Positions 62,716-64,000 of a stretch of DNA of 64,000 bases are shown piece after piece. Origin of the DNA: Thermoguttaceae bacterium (lineage in GTDB: Bacteria; Planctomycetota; Planctomycetia; Pirellulales; Thermoguttaceae); contig JAGBDN010000018.1 in NCBI GenBank assembly GCA_017937485.1, positions 55,906 through 119,905 on the forward strand, in the 5' to 3' direction. The notes under the pieces are model-generated. The model was not told where the DNA came from and did not search any database. It saw nothing but the letters and a program-made list of their open reading frames with translations. The translations under genes were made by a program, and so were the position numbers. Within the stretch, counting starts at the first letter, position 1, and every line of letters starts with the position of its first letter.

Positions 62716-62756
62716 CGCCGAACCGCAAGAACCGTAACGAAAGGAGTTGAACCGAT

Positions 62757-63191
62757 ATGTCCGATAAATTTGGATTGCGCCGCCCCGGAACCCGCGTCGT
62801 CGACGGCGGCGGCTTTTACGCCGAAGTCCCGAAAAGCGACGACCCGAGCGTCGCCGCGCCGCCGGTTCCCGCCGGGGCGATCTTTATGCCGTCCTTCGCG
62901 ACGTCGCCGCAATTCGGCGTCGCGGAAACGAAGGTCGAAGCCGGGGAACTCGGTTGGTTCGCCGACGAAGGAACGTTCGCGTTCGGCGTCGACGATTTCG
63001 CCGCGCCGGAGTCTTACGAACGCAAAGCCGGGCAAGCGATTTATTACGCGCCGACCGACGCCGCGTCCGGAGCGTTTTCGACGTCGCCGACGCCGGGCTC
63101 CGTCCTGCTCGGTTGGGAAGTCGTTCGACCGGGAATCCCGGACGGCGTTTTTTACGTCGCCTTGGCGCGGCCGGCCGCGCTTGAATCTTGA
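62757..63191 (+). CDS. DUF2190-like capsid cement protein
   Basis: The 144-residue protein has the order seen in DUF2190 head-stabilising proteins: an AGAIFMPSFATSPQFGVAETKVEAGE start, GTFAFGVDDFAAPESYERKAGQAIYY, and SVLLGWEV toward the end (quoted in pieces). It directly follows the capsid gene, with a strong AAGGAG. Confidence 0.65.
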   Translation: MSDKFGLRRPGTRVVDGGGFYAEVPKSDDPSVAAPPVPAGAIFMPSFATSPQFGVAETKVEAGELGWFADEGTFAFGVDDFAAPESYERKAGQAIYYAPTDAASGAFSTSPTPGSVLLGWEVVRPGIPDGVFYVALARPAALES

Positions 63192-63208
63192 CGCGAAGGA
63201 GTCCCGCG

Positions 63209-63595
63209 ATGAACTCGACGCTTGTTAAAGTTCGGGCGGGCGCTTACGACGTCGTCGCGTTCGACGGACGGCTCCGCGTCGTTCGCCGACGCGACGGCGC
63301 GGCGGTCGGTTCGCTTCCGCTCGTCGACGAGCCGACGTTTGGCGACGCGTTGAAAGAGGCGGTTTCCCGCGCCGCGTCGTCGAAATCGCGACCGTCCGTC
63401 GCCGCCCCCGCCGCGCCTCCGGAAGAACCGAAAAAGAAGCGCCGCGCCCGTTCGAAAACGAAACAGACCAAGGCGGTCGAACCGGAGCCGGTTCCCGTCC
63501 CCGCCGCTCCGGACGAATCCCCCGTCCCCGTCGCGCCGGAACCGGAAGAACCCGCCGTCGAAAACTTGGAGAAGATCGACAATGAAGAAACTTAA
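63209..63595 (+). CDS. Small protein of the capsid module, Pro/Lys-rich tail
   Basis: This is a 128-residue protein. Residues 1-60 contain a small beta-rich domain (LVKVRAGAYDVVAFDGRLRVV). The remainder is Pro, Ala, Glu and Lys-rich (PEEPKKKRRARSKTKQTKA) and low-complexity. ATG 63209 follows AAGGAG exactly; the upstream TTG at 63188 is ignored. It overlaps the next gene by 14 bp. Family not recognised. Confidence 0.6.
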   Translation: MNSTLVKVRAGAYDVVAFDGRLRVVRRRDGAAVGSLPLVDEPTFGDALKEAVSRAASSKSRPSVAAPAAPPEEPKKKRRARSKTKQTKAVEPEPVPVPAAPDESPVPVAPEPEEPAVENLEKIDNEET

Positions 63596-64000
63596 CCTAA
63601 TCGCGGTCGCGCTGTTCGGCGCCGCCGCGTTCGCCGCGCCGTCGGTCGCGGCCGAGCCGCCGGAACTTTTGCCGTCCCCCGTTTTGACGGTCGGCCCCGA
63701 CGGCGAACCGTTGGTCGACGCGACCGCGTCGCTTGAAGCCGAGTTGGCCGCCCCTTGGGAGGGCCCCGTTTTATTGGCGTTCCTCGACGCGCCGCCGAAT
63801 CGCTTCGAGTCGGAAGCGCTCGACCGCCTCGCTCGTTGGTATCCGATCGAAATCGTTCGCGCCGACCGTTCGACGCGGGCCCGCGCCGACGCGCTCCTTT
63901 GGCGGGTCGACCGTTTCCCGACCTTCGTCGTCGCCGACTTTTCGCCGCGCGACGCCCGGGAAGTCGACCGCTGGACGAGCTTTCTCGAAGTCGAGCGTCG
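63582..64000 (+). CDS. Exported thioredoxin-like protein, partial (3' end beyond window)
   Basis: ATG 63582 opens a frame to the window edge (139 codons seen). The N-terminus is a classic Sec signal (KKLNLIAVALFGAAAFAA, cleavage near VAAE). The mature part contains WEGPVLLAFLDAP, LARWYPIEIVRADRS and VDRFPTFVVADF, a thioredoxin-like strand order with a cis-Pro-like FPT but no CxxC. It starts inside the preceding capsid-module gene, so it belongs to the same operon, which is unusual for an exported protein. GGAG (63569-63572) serves as its ribosome binding site. Confidence 0.65.
   Translation, partial: MKKLNLIAVALFGAAAFAAPSVAAEPPELLPSPVLTVGPDGEPLVDATASLEAELAAPWEGPVLLAFLDAPPNRFESEALDRLARWYPIEIVRADRSTRARADALLWRVDRFPTFVVADFSPRDAREVDRWTSFLEVER

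Overview
The window looks like a chromosomal segment of a planctomycete (Planctomycetota). The best evidence is two adjacent DUF1559 proteins with prepilin-type N-termini (GFTLVELL...) and C-terminal DG-S-V-R-F motifs, a hallmark expansion of that phylum. Supporting evidence is a Minf_1886-family protein, DUF1254/DUF1214 and DUF1579-like exported proteins, a PIN/TRAM protein, an McsB arginine kinase and an archaeal-type phosphoglycerate mutase. KdsB implies an LPS-type outer membrane. The GC-rich, CG-dinucleotide-rich codon style is uniform apart from a few patches. I cannot name the genus; a host-associated or anaerobic lineage is a guess.

Layout. 1-4375: an exported protein cut by the left edge, then an aldehyde dehydrogenase/iron alcohol dehydrogenase operon. 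4472-10388: a compact type II-C CRISPR-Cas locus read leftwards (cas9, cas2, cas1), with a divergent tracrRNA candidate upstream of cas9. There is no intact CRISPR array; instead, degenerate 36-nt repeats lie between cas2 and cas1. 10389-13249: phosphoglucomutase translationally coupled to a SLOG-like protein that carries an in-frame tandem repeat. 13564-23840: housekeeping genes (Minf_1886, PIN/TRAM, metK, a DUF362 plus polyferredoxin pair, trpS, apgM). 24052-26630: a thioredoxin lipoprotein overlapping rnpA, which overlaps yidD; then a zinc-ribbon protein and queC. 26838-31545: a small exported protein, mcsB, a GlmU-like sugar nucleotidyltransferase and an HtrA protease. 31802-45691: envelope and secretion-type proteins (lipoproteins, a GspA/ExeA-like ATPase, AsnB, exported DUF proteins, an HdeD-like membrane protein, an LpoB-like lipoprotein, a membrane-anchored EEP-fold protein, KdsB). 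45832-51557: a histidine phosphatase, two paralogous unknown proteins, an isopropylmalate/isocitrate dehydrogenase and a methyltetrahydrofolate methyltransferase-like enzyme. 51952-54608: two DUF1559 genes. 55449-64000 (runs off the edge): a capsid/packaging module (2-TM protein, large terminase, gpW-like adaptor, portal, protease-capsid fusion, capsid cement, tail-side small proteins) with no integrase or lysis gene in view.

The most interesting parts are the CRISPR-Cas9 locus (missing array, relic repeats inside the operon, acidic Cas1 tail, predicted repeat from the tracrRNA) and the capsid module (protease-capsid fusion with an internal ribosome binding site, and an exported thioredoxin-like protein in the same operon). 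Intergenic DNA is rich in long inverted repeats and short tandem repeats. All functional calls come from motif recognition by eye; no database search was run.
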